Shown: positions 1 through 8,701 of the stretch, piece by piece
How positions within the stretch are numbered: position 1 is the stretch's first letter
Layout of the letters: the number at the start of each line of letters is the position of its first letter
Assembly (NCBI GenBank): GCA_030453435.1
Contig: JAKDKI010000001.1
Span: forward strand, 1-33,619
Reading direction: 5' to 3'
DNA length: 33,619 nt
From: Kocuria sp.
GTDB taxonomy: Bacteria > Actinomycetota > Actinomycetes > Actinomycetales > Micrococcaceae
The notes under the pieces: model-generated
What the model was told of the DNA's origin: nothing
The model's database searches: none
What the model saw: the letters and a program-made list of their open reading frames with translations, nothing else
Position numbers and translations under genes: made by a program

Positions 1-57
1 ACCCACCATGGGGCCACGGCCTCTCCATGTGCAACGTACTGCTGGCTTACTAAGGCG

Positions 58-957
58 TCAGTTACGGCGCCCGTAGAAACCGCCGCTACGCGCCATGTTC
101 TCCAAGCGAGCCACACGGTCATCGGTTGAGGGGTGCGTACGGAACATGCTCTTGAGCCCGCCACCGCGGAACGGGTTGGCGATCATCAGGTGCGACGTAT
201 TGACCACCTTCTGATCGTTGGGGTTCATGGGTCGCTGCGAGGCGCCACCCTCGATCTTCCGCAGTGCGGACGCCAGCGCCAACGGGTCACCGGTGAGCTG
301 AGCGCCGTCCTGGTCGGCGTCGTATTCCCTGGTTCGGGAGATGGCCATCTGAATGACCATGGCTGCCACCGGTGCCAAGAACGCCATGAGCAGGGCCACC
401 AACGGGTTTCCGTTACGGTCCCCACCGCGACCACCGAAAATGGCCGCGAACTGTAGGAACTGGGCAGCTGAAGTGATGAGCCCGGCAACAGCTGCAGCAA
501 CGGAGGACGTCAAGATGTCCCGGTTGTACACGTGCATCAACTCATGGCCCAGCACCCCTCGGAGCTCTCGCTCATCAAGGATCTGCAGGATGCCCTCGGT
601 ACAGCACACTGCCGCGTTCTCGGGGTTACGCCCGGTCGCGAAGGCATTGGGGCTCATGGTCGGCGCGATGTACAGACGCGGCATGGGCTGCCCCGCACGC
701 TGCGAGAGTTCATGCACGATCCGGTACATGGTGGGAGCCTGCTGTGGCGTCACCTGAATGGCTCGCATGGAACGGATGGCCAGTTTGTCGGAGTTCCAGT
801 AGCTGTACGCCGTGCCGATCAGGCCGATTACCGCGAAAATCACGATGAACACGGAGCTGCGCGTAGCACCAGCAATCACGGCACCAATCGCCAGCAGTAC
901 CGCCCACATGCCACCCAAGAGCAGCACGGTTTTCAGCCCGTTGTAATGCTTGTGCAT
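58..957 (-). CDS. htpX: HtpX-family membrane zinc metalloprotease
   Basis: Membrane-bound M48 protease of the HtpX family, which degrades misfolded membrane proteins; about 299 residues, the usual family length. Hydrophobic segments near residues 10-30 and 35-55 precede the catalytic zinc motif HELMH (138-142). Two more hydrophobic stretches follow (about 150-172 and 185-208), and the third zinc ligand lies in EYDAD (211-215). The start is taken at the ATG at 957 because GGAGGAGAAGG lies just upstream; the frame is open ten codons further, but those codons overlap this ribosome-binding site. The gene lies 46 bp downstream of the sigma-factor gene on the same strand with no terminator between, so co-transcription is likely and would put a membrane-stress protease under the same control. 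Positions 1-57, beyond its stop, hold nothing I can recognise. Confidence 0.95.
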   Translation of the reverse strand: MHKHYNGLKTVLLLGGMWAVLLAIGAVIAGATRSSVFIVIFAVIGLIGTAYSYWNSDKLAIRSMRAIQVTPQQAPTMYRIVHELSQRAGQPMPRLYIAPTMSPNAFATGRNPENAAVCCTEGILQILDERELRGVLGHELMHVYNRDILTSSVAAAVAGLITSAAQFLQFAAIFGGRGGDRNGNPLVALLMAFLAPVAAMVIQMAISRTREYDADQDGAQLTGDPLALASALRKIEGGASQRPMNPNDQKVVNTSHLMIANPFRGGGLKSMFRTHPSTDDRVARLENMARSGGFYGRRN

Positions 958-1003
958 TCCACCTTCTCCTCCGCGCCGCGCCACCACACGACTTCTGTGG
1001 GAT

Positions 1004-3346
1004 CTAGGGGCGTATGACGATCTGAATAAAAATTATCCAATCGGACAACACCCATCCCTCCGGAAGTGTTCCCCACCAACCTGTAACCGGCTGGGAATCG
1101 TCCATGAGGTCATTCGCGCGCTCGCCAATTTCCTCGCCCGGCACCGGCACCGGTTGGGGTGGTTCCGCGTCGGGGTCTACCGCGGGTCCAGTGGGTTCCG
1201 TACCCGGCCCAGCCAGGGGCGGATTATTGGGAGACGACGGCGCTCCCGGCGTCACCGGTGTTCCCCTACCCGGGGTAGTGGGCTGGTTCCCAGGATTGGT
1301 GTTCCCCGTTTCGTCAGGATTCGTATTCCCGGTGCCCCCAGGATTGGTGTTGCCCGTGCCACCAGGATCAGTGTTTCCGGTGCCTTCAGGGTCATTGTTG
1401 CCATTGCCCGGGTCTCTGGGGTTTTCCGGGTCGTCATTGTCGTTGTCGTCCCTGCCTGGGCTGCCAGGATCATCAGCACCGGGATTATCGGCACCGGGCT
1501 CTCCGGGTTCGGGGCCCTCCGAATCCGATTCCCCGTTACCCGGCTCTTCGGAAGCAGGGTTCCCGGGGGTGGGTGTCGAGGACGGCCCAGAGGGTTCAAC
1601 CGCTCCGGGCGCCTCCGGGAACTCACCATCTGCCCCGTCAACATCGAGGCCGGTTCCCGGTCCGTTGCGGGGACCGGAGTCCTCAGGAGCCGGAGGCTCT
1701 ACGGGCAGAATGGGTCCGGGCAATGTGGGTGTCAAAGGGATATTGAGCTGGGGCACGTCAGGGGCCCCGCGTGATGCTGGCGCATCGGTTCTACCGGGAT
1801 TGTCCGCCGGTAAGTTCCGGTCGGACAGGTACGGCAGGAGCGCTCCGTTACCCGACAACGCATCACGAGGTTCGGAGCCGTTGACGTTCTGACCATCAGT
1901 GCTCGGCGACACCTGCCCCAGTAGAGCGCCAGTCCCGCCTGAAGTACCATCCGCAGGGTTCCCGCCCGCGGAATAACCCGATGAATTCTCGCCACTCGCG
2001 TCTGTGTCGCCGGCCGCAGCATTTGCCCGGTCAGGCTTGAAATCGGCAGCAGAATCACCACCGGCACCCAACCGGTCACCGATGTCTCCCAAAGGCTCAG
2101 AACCGGCTGGGTCTTCAGTGGCCGGCTGCGCCTGCCGGGTGTTCTCTACTTCGGAAGAATCCTGCTGGATCGCCGCGATGATTCCCGCGGTGCCCGCCCC
2201 AGCCACGGCCACGCCGGCCGCGGCCAGGATGACTTTGGTGGCCGAACCGGCCAGAACCCCGCCTGCGGCAGACGAAACGGCCGTCGTTGAGGCCGCTGAC
2301 GTCGCAGTACCCGCGGATGTTGCCGACGCCGCTGACGTGGCAGCACCTGTAGTACCTGAGGAGGCCGTCGATGCCACCGGCGTCGCGGGGCCCACAGACG
2401 CCGCTCCAGCCGAAGCAGGAGCTGAGATGACTTCTGCGCCGGCACCGAGCGGCGTCGTCGTGCCGGACACCAAACCAGAGACGCCGGCGGCCCCGCCAGC
2501 ACCGACCGTGCCGAGGGCGGCGAGCAAACGCTCGGAAGCGTCGCCCCAGAGCGGCAGGCCCGCCAGAATGGGCAGGATCCAACCGCGCAGACCCACGCCC
2601 AGGTCCTGGAGCTGGAGGTATTCCGCCGTGCATCGCTCGCAGGAATCGAGGTGGTCCTGTATGAGCTTCATCTTGGACGGGGTGAGCGTGCCACGGACGA
2701 ACGCACCCAGCTGCGCGGAGTACTCACCGCACTCCTCGAGCGCCTGCGCGGAGACATGCTGTTGCATGTACGCGGTACGCAGGCCATTTCGCGCACGCTT
2801 GCCCAGTGCCGAAACGGCGTTGGGCTGAATCCCCACGACAGAGGCGACCTCTCGGGGACGGTACCCCTCGATCTCGAGGTACCAGAGCACTTCCTGCCAT
2901 CGCTCGGGCAGTGACGCGAAGGCCCTGGCGACGACGGCGGCGTCGACCTGACGGACCACGGTGTCGTCGAAAAGTTGGATCCGGTCCAGCTTGCCCTGTT
3001 CCTGGGGCTCCTGCGGCTGGGTGCGGTTGAGATCGTTGGCGCGGTCAGCAGCCAAGCGGGACACGGCGGTGACCAGGTAGGCGCGCAAGAATTGTCGCGG
3101 ACCGCCACCGGTCTTCAGAAGCGCGAGAACGCGGGTGAAAGCTTCCGAGGTGATGTCCTCGGCCTCCGCGTGATTGTTGCTGTGTAAGCGTGCAACCGCA
3201 AGAACCGCGCCGCGGTGACGTGTGTAGAGCTCGCCGAACGCCTCATTGTCACCGTTTCGGACAGCCTCGATCAGCGACTCATCATTGGCCGCTGGTTTCG
3301 GGTTCTGCTGACCGCCCCACGGGGCGGGACGTTGAAAGTCTTCCAT
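1004..3346 (-). CDS. ECF-type sigma factor fused to zinc-finger, membrane segment and Pro/Gly-rich tail
   Basis: 780-residue RNA polymerase sigma factor of extracytoplasmic-function type; ordinary ECF factors are about 180-220 residues. Region 2 is seen around residues 23-105 (EAFGELYTRH, EDITSEAFTRVL) and region 4 around 140-195 (LPERWQEVLWYLEIEGY, then a helix-turn-helix with VASVVGIQPNAVSALGKRAR). A ZAS/zf-HC2-like domain follows (C206, then H232-x3-C236-x2-C239), as in anti-sigma factors. After an Ala/Ser/Thr-rich linker comes one probable membrane segment (369-393), then about 385 residues rich in Pro, Gly, Asp, Asn and Ser with octapeptide repeats, and a Trp-rich hydrophobic C-terminus. 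Inference: a membrane-tethered sigma factor carrying its own anti-sigma module, possibly released by proteolysis. The ATG at 3346 has only a weak AAGG ribosome site. The downstream htpX is a plausible operon partner. The signal it senses is unknown. Confidence 0.88.
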   Translation of the reverse strand: MEDFQRPAPWGGQQNPKPAANDESLIEAVRNGDNEAFGELYTRHRGAVLAVARLHSNNHAEAEDITSEAFTRVLALLKTGGGPRQFLRAYLVTAVSRLAADRANDLNRTQPQEPQEQGKLDRIQLFDDTVVRQVDAAVVARAFASLPERWQEVLWYLEIEGYRPREVASVVGIQPNAVSALGKRARNGLRTAYMQQHVSAQALEECGEYSAQLGAFVRGTLTPSKMKLIQDHLDSCERCTAEYLQLQDLGVGLRGWILPILAGLPLWGDASERLLAALGTVGAGGAAGVSGLVSGTTTPLGAGAEVISAPASAGAASVGPATPVASTASSGTTGAATSAASATSAGTATSAASTTAVSSAAGGVLAGSATKVILAAAGVAVAGAGTAGIIAAIQQDSSEVENTRQAQPATEDPAGSEPLGDIGDRLGAGGDSAADFKPDRANAAAGDTDASGENSSGYSAGGNPADGTSGGTGALLGQVSPSTDGQNVNGSEPRDALSGNGALLPYLSDRNLPADNPGRTDAPASRGAPDVPQLNIPLTPTLPGPILPVEPPAPEDSGPRNGPGTGLDVDGADGEFPEAPGAVEPSGPSSTPTPGNPASEEPGNGESDSEGPEPGEPGADNPGADDPGSPGRDDNDNDDPENPRDPGNGNNDPEGTGNTDPGGTGNTNPGGTGNTNPDETGNTNPGNQPTTPGRGTPVTPGAPSSPNNPPLAGPGTEPTGPAVDPDAEPPQPVPVPGEEIGERANDLMDDSQPVTGWWGTLPEGWVLSDWIIFIQIVIRP
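1283..1402 (-). repeat. 24-bp tandem repeat encoding GNTNPGGT-type octapeptides
   Basis: Five consecutive 24-bp units in the sigma-factor gene encode GNNDPEGT, GNTDPGGT, GNTNPGGT, GNTNPDET and GNTNPGNQ (residues 649-688). They lie in the predicted extracytoplasmic tail. Slippage could change the copy number between strains. Confidence 0.85.
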
Positions 3347-3358
3347 GGCGCCTTAAGG

Positions 3359-3389
3359 GTGCTGACGGGTCCATCTATTGTGTCAGCAC
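3359..3389 (-). promoter_or_regulatory. Inverted repeat GTGCTGAC-N15-GTCAGCAC upstream of the sigma-factor gene
   Basis: Perfect 8-bp inverted arms at 3359-3366 and 3382-3389 end 13 bp before the sigma-factor start codon. The interior holds an AT-rich AATAGAT (minus strand) that could be a -10 element. It may be an operator or a hairpin in the leader; nothing in the sequence says which protein binds it. Confidence 0.45.
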
Positions 3390-3748
3390 AGCGCCGGTAC
3401 ATGACTCGAGATACCGACTGTGACGAAATCGGTACCCAATGTTTATAGAGGTGGGCCGGGGGTGCGGTGTCTCCCCTGGTCCGCACCCCCGTCTCCTATG
3501 TCACCCGTCTCTCCCCCATCCCGAGCAGCCCGCTCGGAAATTGGTCGCTCTAGCCCACCGCTGTGCAGGGCCCTCCCCGGTCCATCTGCTCCAACTGCCG
3601 CGGTACGTCGACCCCCGAGCGAAAGGGTCGTCCGGAATCGTTCGCAGCCCGCGCCCGATTCATTATGTAGACAGCGCAGCACCCAAAACGTGACGCGAGA
3701 ACCGGAAAGATTTTTAAAACTCTTCACCCGAGGTGCACCACATCGCTC
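3390..3748. other. Intergenic region between divergent sigma and fur genes
   Basis: About 360 bp with no open frame that looks coding and no RNA gene I can recognise. It must carry the far promoter elements of the two divergent units. An AT-rich patch at about 3709-3722 (GATTTTTAAAAC) lies upstream of the fur promoter. Otherwise I see nothing in it. Confidence 0.5.
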
Positions 3749-3768
3749 TATTGTGAGTGACTCAAAAT
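3749..3768 (+). promoter_or_regulatory. Fur-type operator overlapping a -10 element of the fur-catalase unit
   Basis: ATTGTGAGTGACTCAAAAT (3750-3768) is a 9-1-9 inverted repeat: the right half read backwards is ATTTTGAGT, matching the left half ATTGTGAGT at 8 of 9 positions. The 9-1-9 spacing is that of Fur/PerR/Zur operators. It overlaps a TANNNT hexamer (TATTGT, 3749-3754) and ends 18 bp before the fur start codon, the position expected for an autorepressor. A second palindrome, ATAACGTTAT, follows directly at 3767-3776. Confidence 0.6.
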
Positions 3769-3786
3769 AACGTTATCGTGGGGTTC

Positions 3787-4260
3787 ATGGAGACCACGCA
3801 GACAGGCGCAAGCCACCCCTCACAGCAGGAGTGGGCCCAGCAGCTGCGTTTGAACGGACGCAGGGTCACCAAACAACGCCTCGCGGTACTTGATGCTGTG
3901 GAGGCCATGCCCCACGCCACTGCGGATGACACGGTTCGACAGGTCCGTCAGGTCCTACCGAAAATCTCGGTGCAGTCCGTCTATGTGGTCCTCGCCGACC
4001 TCACGACCATTGGCATGGTGTCCAAGTTCGAACCGCCCGGCTCGCCGGCACGGTACGAAACCCGCACCGGCGACAATCACCACCACGCGTATTGCATCAA
4101 CTGCGGCATGATCGAGGATGTTGCCTGCGCGGTGGGAGACACCCCGTGCCTCACACCTTCAGAGGACCACGGCATGAAACTGCTGTCCGCCGAGGTGGTG
4201 TATCGGGGGATCTGCCCGCAATGTCAGGAAGACATGGCGAACGGAACCACCGCGAAGTAA
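3787..4260 (+). CDS. Fur-family transcriptional repressor (PerR/CatR/FurA-like)
   Basis: 157-residue metal-dependent repressor of the ferric-uptake-regulator family. The N-terminal winged helix covers about residues 15-85 (RVTKQRLAVLDAV, then SVQSVYVVLADL as recognition region). A His-rich metal site sits at DNHHHAYCINC (96-106). Two CxxC pairs, C103/C106 and C143/C146 (CPQC), form the structural zinc site. The ATG at 3787 is chosen because GGGG lies seven bases upstream and the family fold starts shortly after; the frame is open back to a GTG at 3757, but that would place coding sequence inside the operator. The gene sits 45 bp before a catalase, the classical arrangement of peroxide-sensing Fur proteins (CatR in Streptomyces, FurA in mycobacteria, PerR elsewhere). 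Whether it senses iron, manganese or peroxide cannot be read with certainty. Confidence 0.92.
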   Translation: METTQTGASHPSQQEWAQQLRLNGRRVTKQRLAVLDAVEAMPHATADDTVRQVRQVLPKISVQSVYVVLADLTTIGMVSKFEPPGSPARYETRTGDNHHHAYCINCGMIEDVACAVGDTPCLTPSEDHGMKLLSAEVVYRGICPQCQEDMANGTTAK

Positions 4261-4305
4261 ATGACCGCACGTCCGTCGGATCTCATCCATCACCCAGGAG
4301 GAACT

Positions 4306-5820
4306 GTGTCTGACAACACTCCCCACGAACACGGCCTTCGCAAGACCGGCTCTGCAACTACTGACCAGTTGGGTAAGAAAGTAGCTTCTGACGAGCACTC
4401 TCTGTCCGTCGGCGCTGACGGGCCCATCGTTCTCCATGACTCCTATGTGGTCGAGAAGCTGGCTGCGTTCGACCGCGAGCGCGTTCCGGAGCGAGTGGTG
4501 CATGCCAAGGGCTCCGGGGCTTTTGGTGAACTCGTAATCACCGAGGACGTCTCCCAATACACCAAGGCCGCCGTGTTCCAGCCGGGCACCAAGACGCCCA
4601 TGCTGGCTCGTTTCTCGCAGGTGGCCGGCGAGCAGGGCTCTCCTGACACCTGGCGCGATCCTCGTGGATTCTCGCTGAAGTTCTACACGACCGAAGGCAA
4701 CTTCGACATCGTGGGTAACAACACCCCTGTCTTCTTCGTTCGTGACGGCATCAAGTTCCCGGACTTCATCCACTCCCAGAAGCGGCTCCCCGGCTCGGCA
4801 CTACGTGACAACACCATGCAGTGGGACTTCTGGACCCAGTCCCCCGAGTCCGCACACCAGGTGACCTACCTGATGGGCCCGCGAGGCATCCCCAAGTCCT
4901 ACCGTCACATGAACGGCTACGGCTCCCACACCTTCCAATGGGTCAACGAGGCCGGCGAGCGTTTCTGGGTCAAGTACCACTTCGTCTCGGACCAAGGCGT
5001 CGAATGCTTGACCGGTGATGAGGCCGAGAAAATCGCTGGCGCGGACGCAGACGCCCACCGCCGCGATCTCTACGAAGCCATCGAGAACGGTGACTTCCCT
5101 TCGTGGAGCGTGTACGTGCAGATCATGCCGTACGAGGATGCCAAGAACTACCGCTTCAACCCGTTCGACGTCACCAAGACGGTCTCCAAGAAGGACTACC
5201 CCCGTATCAAGGTGGGCAAGTTCACCCTGAACCAGAACCCGCTGAACTACTTCGCTCAGATCGAGCAGGCTGCGTTCTCCCCGGGTAATACCGTTCCGGG
5301 TGTGGAGATTTCTCCGGACAAAATGCTGATGACCCGTGTGTTCTCCTACCCGGACACCCACCGTCACCGCATTGGCCCGAACTTCGCGGACCTGCCCGTG
5401 AACTTTCCGTACCGTGCCGAGCAGAACTCCTACTCGCAAGACGGCCCCATGCGCTACTCGTTCAAGCACCCCAACCAGCCGGTCTACGCACCCAATTCCA
5501 CGGGTGGCCCGGTGGCTGGCGGCAAGGACGCCGCTGACGAGTTGCGGTGGGAATCCGACGGCGACATGCTGCGCGCCGCAGCCACCTTGCACTCCGAGGA
5601 TGACGATTTCGGTCAGGCGGGCACGCTGTACCGCGAGGTCTTCAGCGACGAGGAAAAGACCATGACGGTCGAGAACATTGCCGGTCACGTGGGTGATGTG
5701 GCTGACGAGGCCATCCAGGAACGTGCTTTCCAGTACTGGGAGAACGTTGACTCGGATCTCGGCAAGCGCGTGCGAGAGGCCGTTGCTCGCGACGCAGGGA
5801 ACGACGCGTACGGCATCTGA
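4306..5820 (+). CDS. katA: Monofunctional heme catalase (KatA type)
   Basis: Converts hydrogen peroxide to water and oxygen in the cytoplasm. The 504-residue length fits small-subunit (clade 3) catalases. The catalytic His is His66 ([14 protein letters not shown]), the catalytic Asn lies in [12 protein letters not shown] (138/139), and the proximal heme ligand is Tyr348 in [12 protein letters not shown]. The start is the GTG at 4306: AGGAGG at 4297-4302 lies four bases before it, and protein similarity begins here; an in-frame ATG at 4261 directly abuts the fur stop and lacks such a site. It follows the Fur-family gene by 45 bp and is probably co-transcribed from the operator-controlled promoter at about 3750. 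A strong terminator follows at 5887. Confidence 0.96.
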   Translation: MSDNTPHEHGLRKTGSATTDQLGKKVASDEHSLSVGADGPIVLHDSYVVEKLAAFDRERVPERVVHAKGSGAFGELVITEDVSQYTKAAVFQPGTKTPMLARFSQVAGEQGSPDTWRDPRGFSLKFYTTEGNFDIVGNNTPVFFVRDGIKFPDFIHSQKRLPGSALRDNTMQWDFWTQSPESAHQVTYLMGPRGIPKSYRHMNGYGSHTFQWVNEAGERFWVKYHFVSDQGVECLTGDEAEKIAGADADAHRRDLYEAIENGDFPSWSVYVQIMPYEDAKNYRFNPFDVTKTVSKKDYPRIKVGKFTLNQNPLNYFAQIEQAAFSPGNTVPGVEISPDKMLMTRVFSYPDTHRHRIGPNFADLPVNFPYRAEQNSYSQDGPMRYSFKHPNQPVYAPNSTGGPVAGGKDAADELRWESDGDMLRAAATLHSEDDDFGQAGTLYREVFSDEEKTMTVENIAGHVGDVADEAIQERAFQYWENVDSDLGKRVREAVARDAGNDAYGI

Positions 5821-5886
5821 TCGGCCGCGCACAGGCGATGATCGGTAGCTGATCGGTCGGAGAACGACTGTCAGTTGCTATGCGGA

Positions 5887-5925
5887 AGGTCCTGTCCCCG
5901 CTCCACGCGGGGGCAGGACCTTTTT
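5887..5925 (+). terminator. Rho-independent terminator after katA
   Basis: Arms 5887-5901 and 5907-5921 pair over 15 bp (one G-U) around a 5-base loop, followed by TTTTT (5921-5925). It lies 67 bp past the catalase stop. The opposite strand lacks a clear T run, so it mainly serves the plus-strand unit, though the convergent MMPL gene also ends nearby. Confidence 0.9.
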
Positions 5926-5989
5926 CTGTTCGGCGCCGTTTCTTCGCCTCGGCCCAGAATGGCGCAGTTTCACGAACGACGACGCCGCG

Positions 5990-8701
5990 TCATCCGGCCG
6001 CGTTCGACAGTTCCCGCCCCTTCCGATCCTCCGCCGCGAGACGCTCGTTGAGTTTCTCCCCTTCCACGTCCACGTTGGGCAGGATCCGATCCAACCAGCG
6101 AGGCAGCCACCATGCGTGTTTGCCCAACAGCTGCATGGTGGCCGGGATGAAGGTGGTGCGGATGAGGAACGCATCCATGGCCACTCCGAAGGCCAGGGCA
6201 AAGCCGATGGGTCGAACCACGGACACGTGCGCGAAGATGAAGCCGGCGAACACGGACACCATGATCACTCCGCACGCGGTCACCACGGTGCCGCCCTGTC
6301 GATAACCCACCCGCACGGCGTCGTGCGCTTCGAACCCCCGCATATACGCCTCGCGCATGCCGGAGACGATAAAGATCTGGTAGTCCACGGACAGCCCGAA
6401 CAGCACACCCACCAGCAGGATGGGCAGGAACGCCAGGATGGGCCCGGGCTCGTGCACACCGAAGAAATCCGCTCCCCAGCCCATTTGGTAGACCATGACC
6501 ACGGCGCCGAAACTTGCCACGGTCGAGAAGATGAACCCGAGTGTCGCCATGACGGGCACCCAGATGGAGCGGAACACCAACAGCATGATGACCAGGCACA
6601 ACACCAGCACAATGGCCATGTAGACCGGTAGTGCGGCGTTGAGCGTGTCCGAGATGTCGATATTGGCCACGGTCTGGCCGGTGAATCCGACGTCCGTACC
6701 GGTTGCGTCCTGAATCGCTTCGCGCTGGTCCCGCAGCTCCGTGACGAGTTCTTCGGTGCGCGCATCCGCGGGCCCGGTTTCCGGCGTCACTGTCACCAGA
6801 GCGGTTCGGAAGTCATCGCTGATGGTCGCCGGCACGGCCGTCACCACGCCTTCCATGCCCGCAATGTACTCGGAGACATCAAGAGCGGCGGCGTCAGCCT
6901 GTTCGCGGGACCGATTCTCTTCCGGCAGGGACACCATGGTCACGATAGGTGCGTTGGCGCCTTCCCCGAAGTTCTCCGACACCGCGTGGTAAGCGGTATT
7001 CGCCGTGGACCCAGGAGGTTCTGCGGCGCCGTCGGGAAGGCCCAGGCGCAGTTGCATTGCGGGCAACGCCAGTGCCAGGAGGACGAGCACTGCTACCGCA
7101 ATCATGGCGATCGGATGCCTGGTGACGAACGCGCCCCATCCCTTATTGGCCCGTGACAACGCCATCGCACCGGGTTCGGTTCCTGCGGTCTCAGCGCTGC
7201 GGCGCACCTCGGCTTCGATGCGCTCGGCCTGCTCGTGGGCGCTCGATCGAGCAGATCGCGCCTCCGCCGACGCCGCCGGGCTCGCGCCCTGAGGCGGTGC
7301 GGCTTTTTCACCGTGTTCGGTGAAACCGCGCTCGCGCCATGTCTTGGCGGGCACCGCGCGAGGCCCCACCAGTGACAGCAACGCCGGGGTGACAGTCACC
7401 GAGGCCAGGATGACCAGCATGACGGTGCCCGCTCCTGCCAGGCCCATGGTTCCCAGGAACGGGATGCCCACGGTGGCCAGGGCGGCCAGAGCAATGACGT
7501 TGGTCAGGCCGGCGAAGAGTACAGAAGTGCCCGCTGTGCCGGTAGCCCGCGCAATGGATTCGCGCAGCGGGATCCCGTCCAGCAAGTTGGTGCGATGGCG
7601 GTGGGTGATGAGCAACGCGTAATCGATGCCCAGGCCCATGCCGAGCATCAGTGCGAGCACCGGGTCGGTCGCGGTCATGTCCACGACCGAGGACAAGGCA
7701 TAAACGAGGGCCACTCCCGTGCCGCAACCGATCACGGCGCTGGCCACGGGTAGACCCGCCATGACAATGGTCCCCAGCACGATGAACAGCACGAGGGCGG
7801 CCACGACGATACCGATAATTTCGGTGGACCCTACGAGCCCGGAGACGTCCTGGGTGATTTCCACGGAGTAGTCGGCCATCACGCCGGCGGGCAGACCGCC
7901 ACTGATCGCGGACGTGACCTGCTCGCGTTCATCTCCGCTCATGGACGTGGGGTTCTTGGCGAAGTCCACAATGCCTCGAGCCACTGACCCGTCCTGGGTG
8001 ACGAATCGCTGTTCCTCCGTGAGCGCGGTCCGGCGCTGGGCCGCGGTGAGTTCTTCCGAGCGGGAGTCCAGCTCTTGCCGGGACTCCCGGAGCTGGGTCT
8101 CGCCTTCCTGGAGCTGCCGCTGGCCGGCTTCGAGTTGGTCGATCTGATCGGCCAACTCGGGGTTGAGCTGAGCGGCCTCTTCTCGGTCAGGGTTGCCCGG
8201 GAGCTGTCCCAGGGAACGATCCAGCTCCTGCGAGGCGCGATCGAGCTCGTCGCGCTGTTGTGCTAGCTCGCGTTCGCCACGTTCGAGTTCCTCACGGCCG
8301 GATTCCAGCTGCTGTTGGCCGTCAGAGACACCACGGGCGGCACCGTCCAGTTGCTCCTGTGTCTCGAACGGGTCCGTGACCGATGAAATGACCGGGACGT
8401 CCTCGGCCGCGCCGTTCAGAGCCGCGGTGATCTCGCTCCGTTGTTTCTCGGTGAATGCCTGACCGTCCGCGCTGCGGAACGCCACGGTGCCCGAACCGAA
8501 GGTGGCCTCGGGCATACGCTCATTCATCTCGTCGAGCACCCGTTGGTACGGTGCGTCCGGCACCGAGTACTGGCTGCTCGTTCCCTTGGCGAAAACGAGT
8601 GCCGCTGCACCGGCGAGCGCGAGAATCATGAGCCACACGATCATGATGGCCGGAGCCTTCCGTGCGCACCACGCGCCCACCCGGTACAGCAGCGTGGCCA
8701 T
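5990..8701 (-). CDS. MMPL/RND-family membrane transporter with coiled-coil outer loop
   Basis: 903-residue RND-superfamily protein of the MMPL family, which exports lipids or small molecules using the proton gradient. It has two similar halves of about six membrane helices. Each half keeps the Asp-Tyr pair of the proton relay: GLGIDYALLI in the first, GLSVDYQIFI in the second. The first outer loop contains a long heptad-rich, Gln/Glu-rich coiled coil (about residues 116-226), as in YdfJ-like and YhgE/Pip-like proteins. A charged cytoplasmic linker joins the halves. The start is the ATG at 8701, overlapping the upstream stop (TAATG on the minus strand), so translation is coupled to the YezG/SseB-like gene. 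Substrate unknown; the pairing with that gene is the best hint. It ends convergent to katA. Confidence 0.92.
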   Translation of the reverse strand: MATLLYRVGAWCARKAPAIMIVWLMILALAGAAALVFAKGTSSQYSVPDAPYQRVLDEMNERMPEATFGSGTVAFRSADGQAFTEKQRSEITAALNGAAEDVPVISSVTDPFETQEQLDGAARGVSDGQQQLESGREELERGERELAQQRDELDRASQELDRSLGQLPGNPDREEAAQLNPELADQIDQLEAGQRQLQEGETQLRESRQELDSRSEELTAAQRRTALTEEQRFVTQDGSVARGIVDFAKNPTSMSGDEREQVTSAISGGLPAGVMADYSVEITQDVSGLVGSTEIIGIVVAALVLFIVLGTIVMAGLPVASAVIGCGTGVALVYALSSVVDMTATDPVLALMLGMGLGIDYALLITHRHRTNLLDGIPLRESIARATGTAGTSVLFAGLTNVIALAALATVGIPFLGTMGLAGAGTVMLVILASVTVTPALLSLVGPRAVPAKTWRERGFTEHGEKAAPPQGASPAASAEARSARSSAHEQAERIEAEVRRSAETAGTEPGAMALSRANKGWGAFVTRHPIAMIAVAVLVLLALALPAMQLRLGLPDGAAEPPGSTANTAYHAVSENFGEGANAPIVTMVSLPEENRSREQADAAALDVSEYIAGMEGVVTAVPATISDDFRTALVTVTPETGPADARTEELVTELRDQREAIQDATGTDVGFTGQTVANIDISDTLNAALPVYMAIVLVLCLVIMLLVFRSIWVPVMATLGFIFSTVASFGAVVMVYQMGWGADFFGVHEPGPILAFLPILLVGVLFGLSVDYQIFIVSGMREAYMRGFEAHDAVRVGYRQGGTVVTACGVIMVSVFAGFIFAHVSVVRPIGFALAFGVAMDAFLIRTTFIPATMQLLGKHAWWLPRWLDRILPNVDVEGEKLNERLAAEDRKGRELSNAAG

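Noticed and set aside
3757-3786. Earlier GTG start for the Fur-family gene
   Set aside because: It would put coding sequence in the operator and promoter and lacks a ribosome site; the ATG at 3787 has one.
4801-5832. Minus-strand frame of 343 codons opposite katA
   Set aside because: Antisense shadow; the Val/Leu/Gly/His-rich translation shows no family motif.
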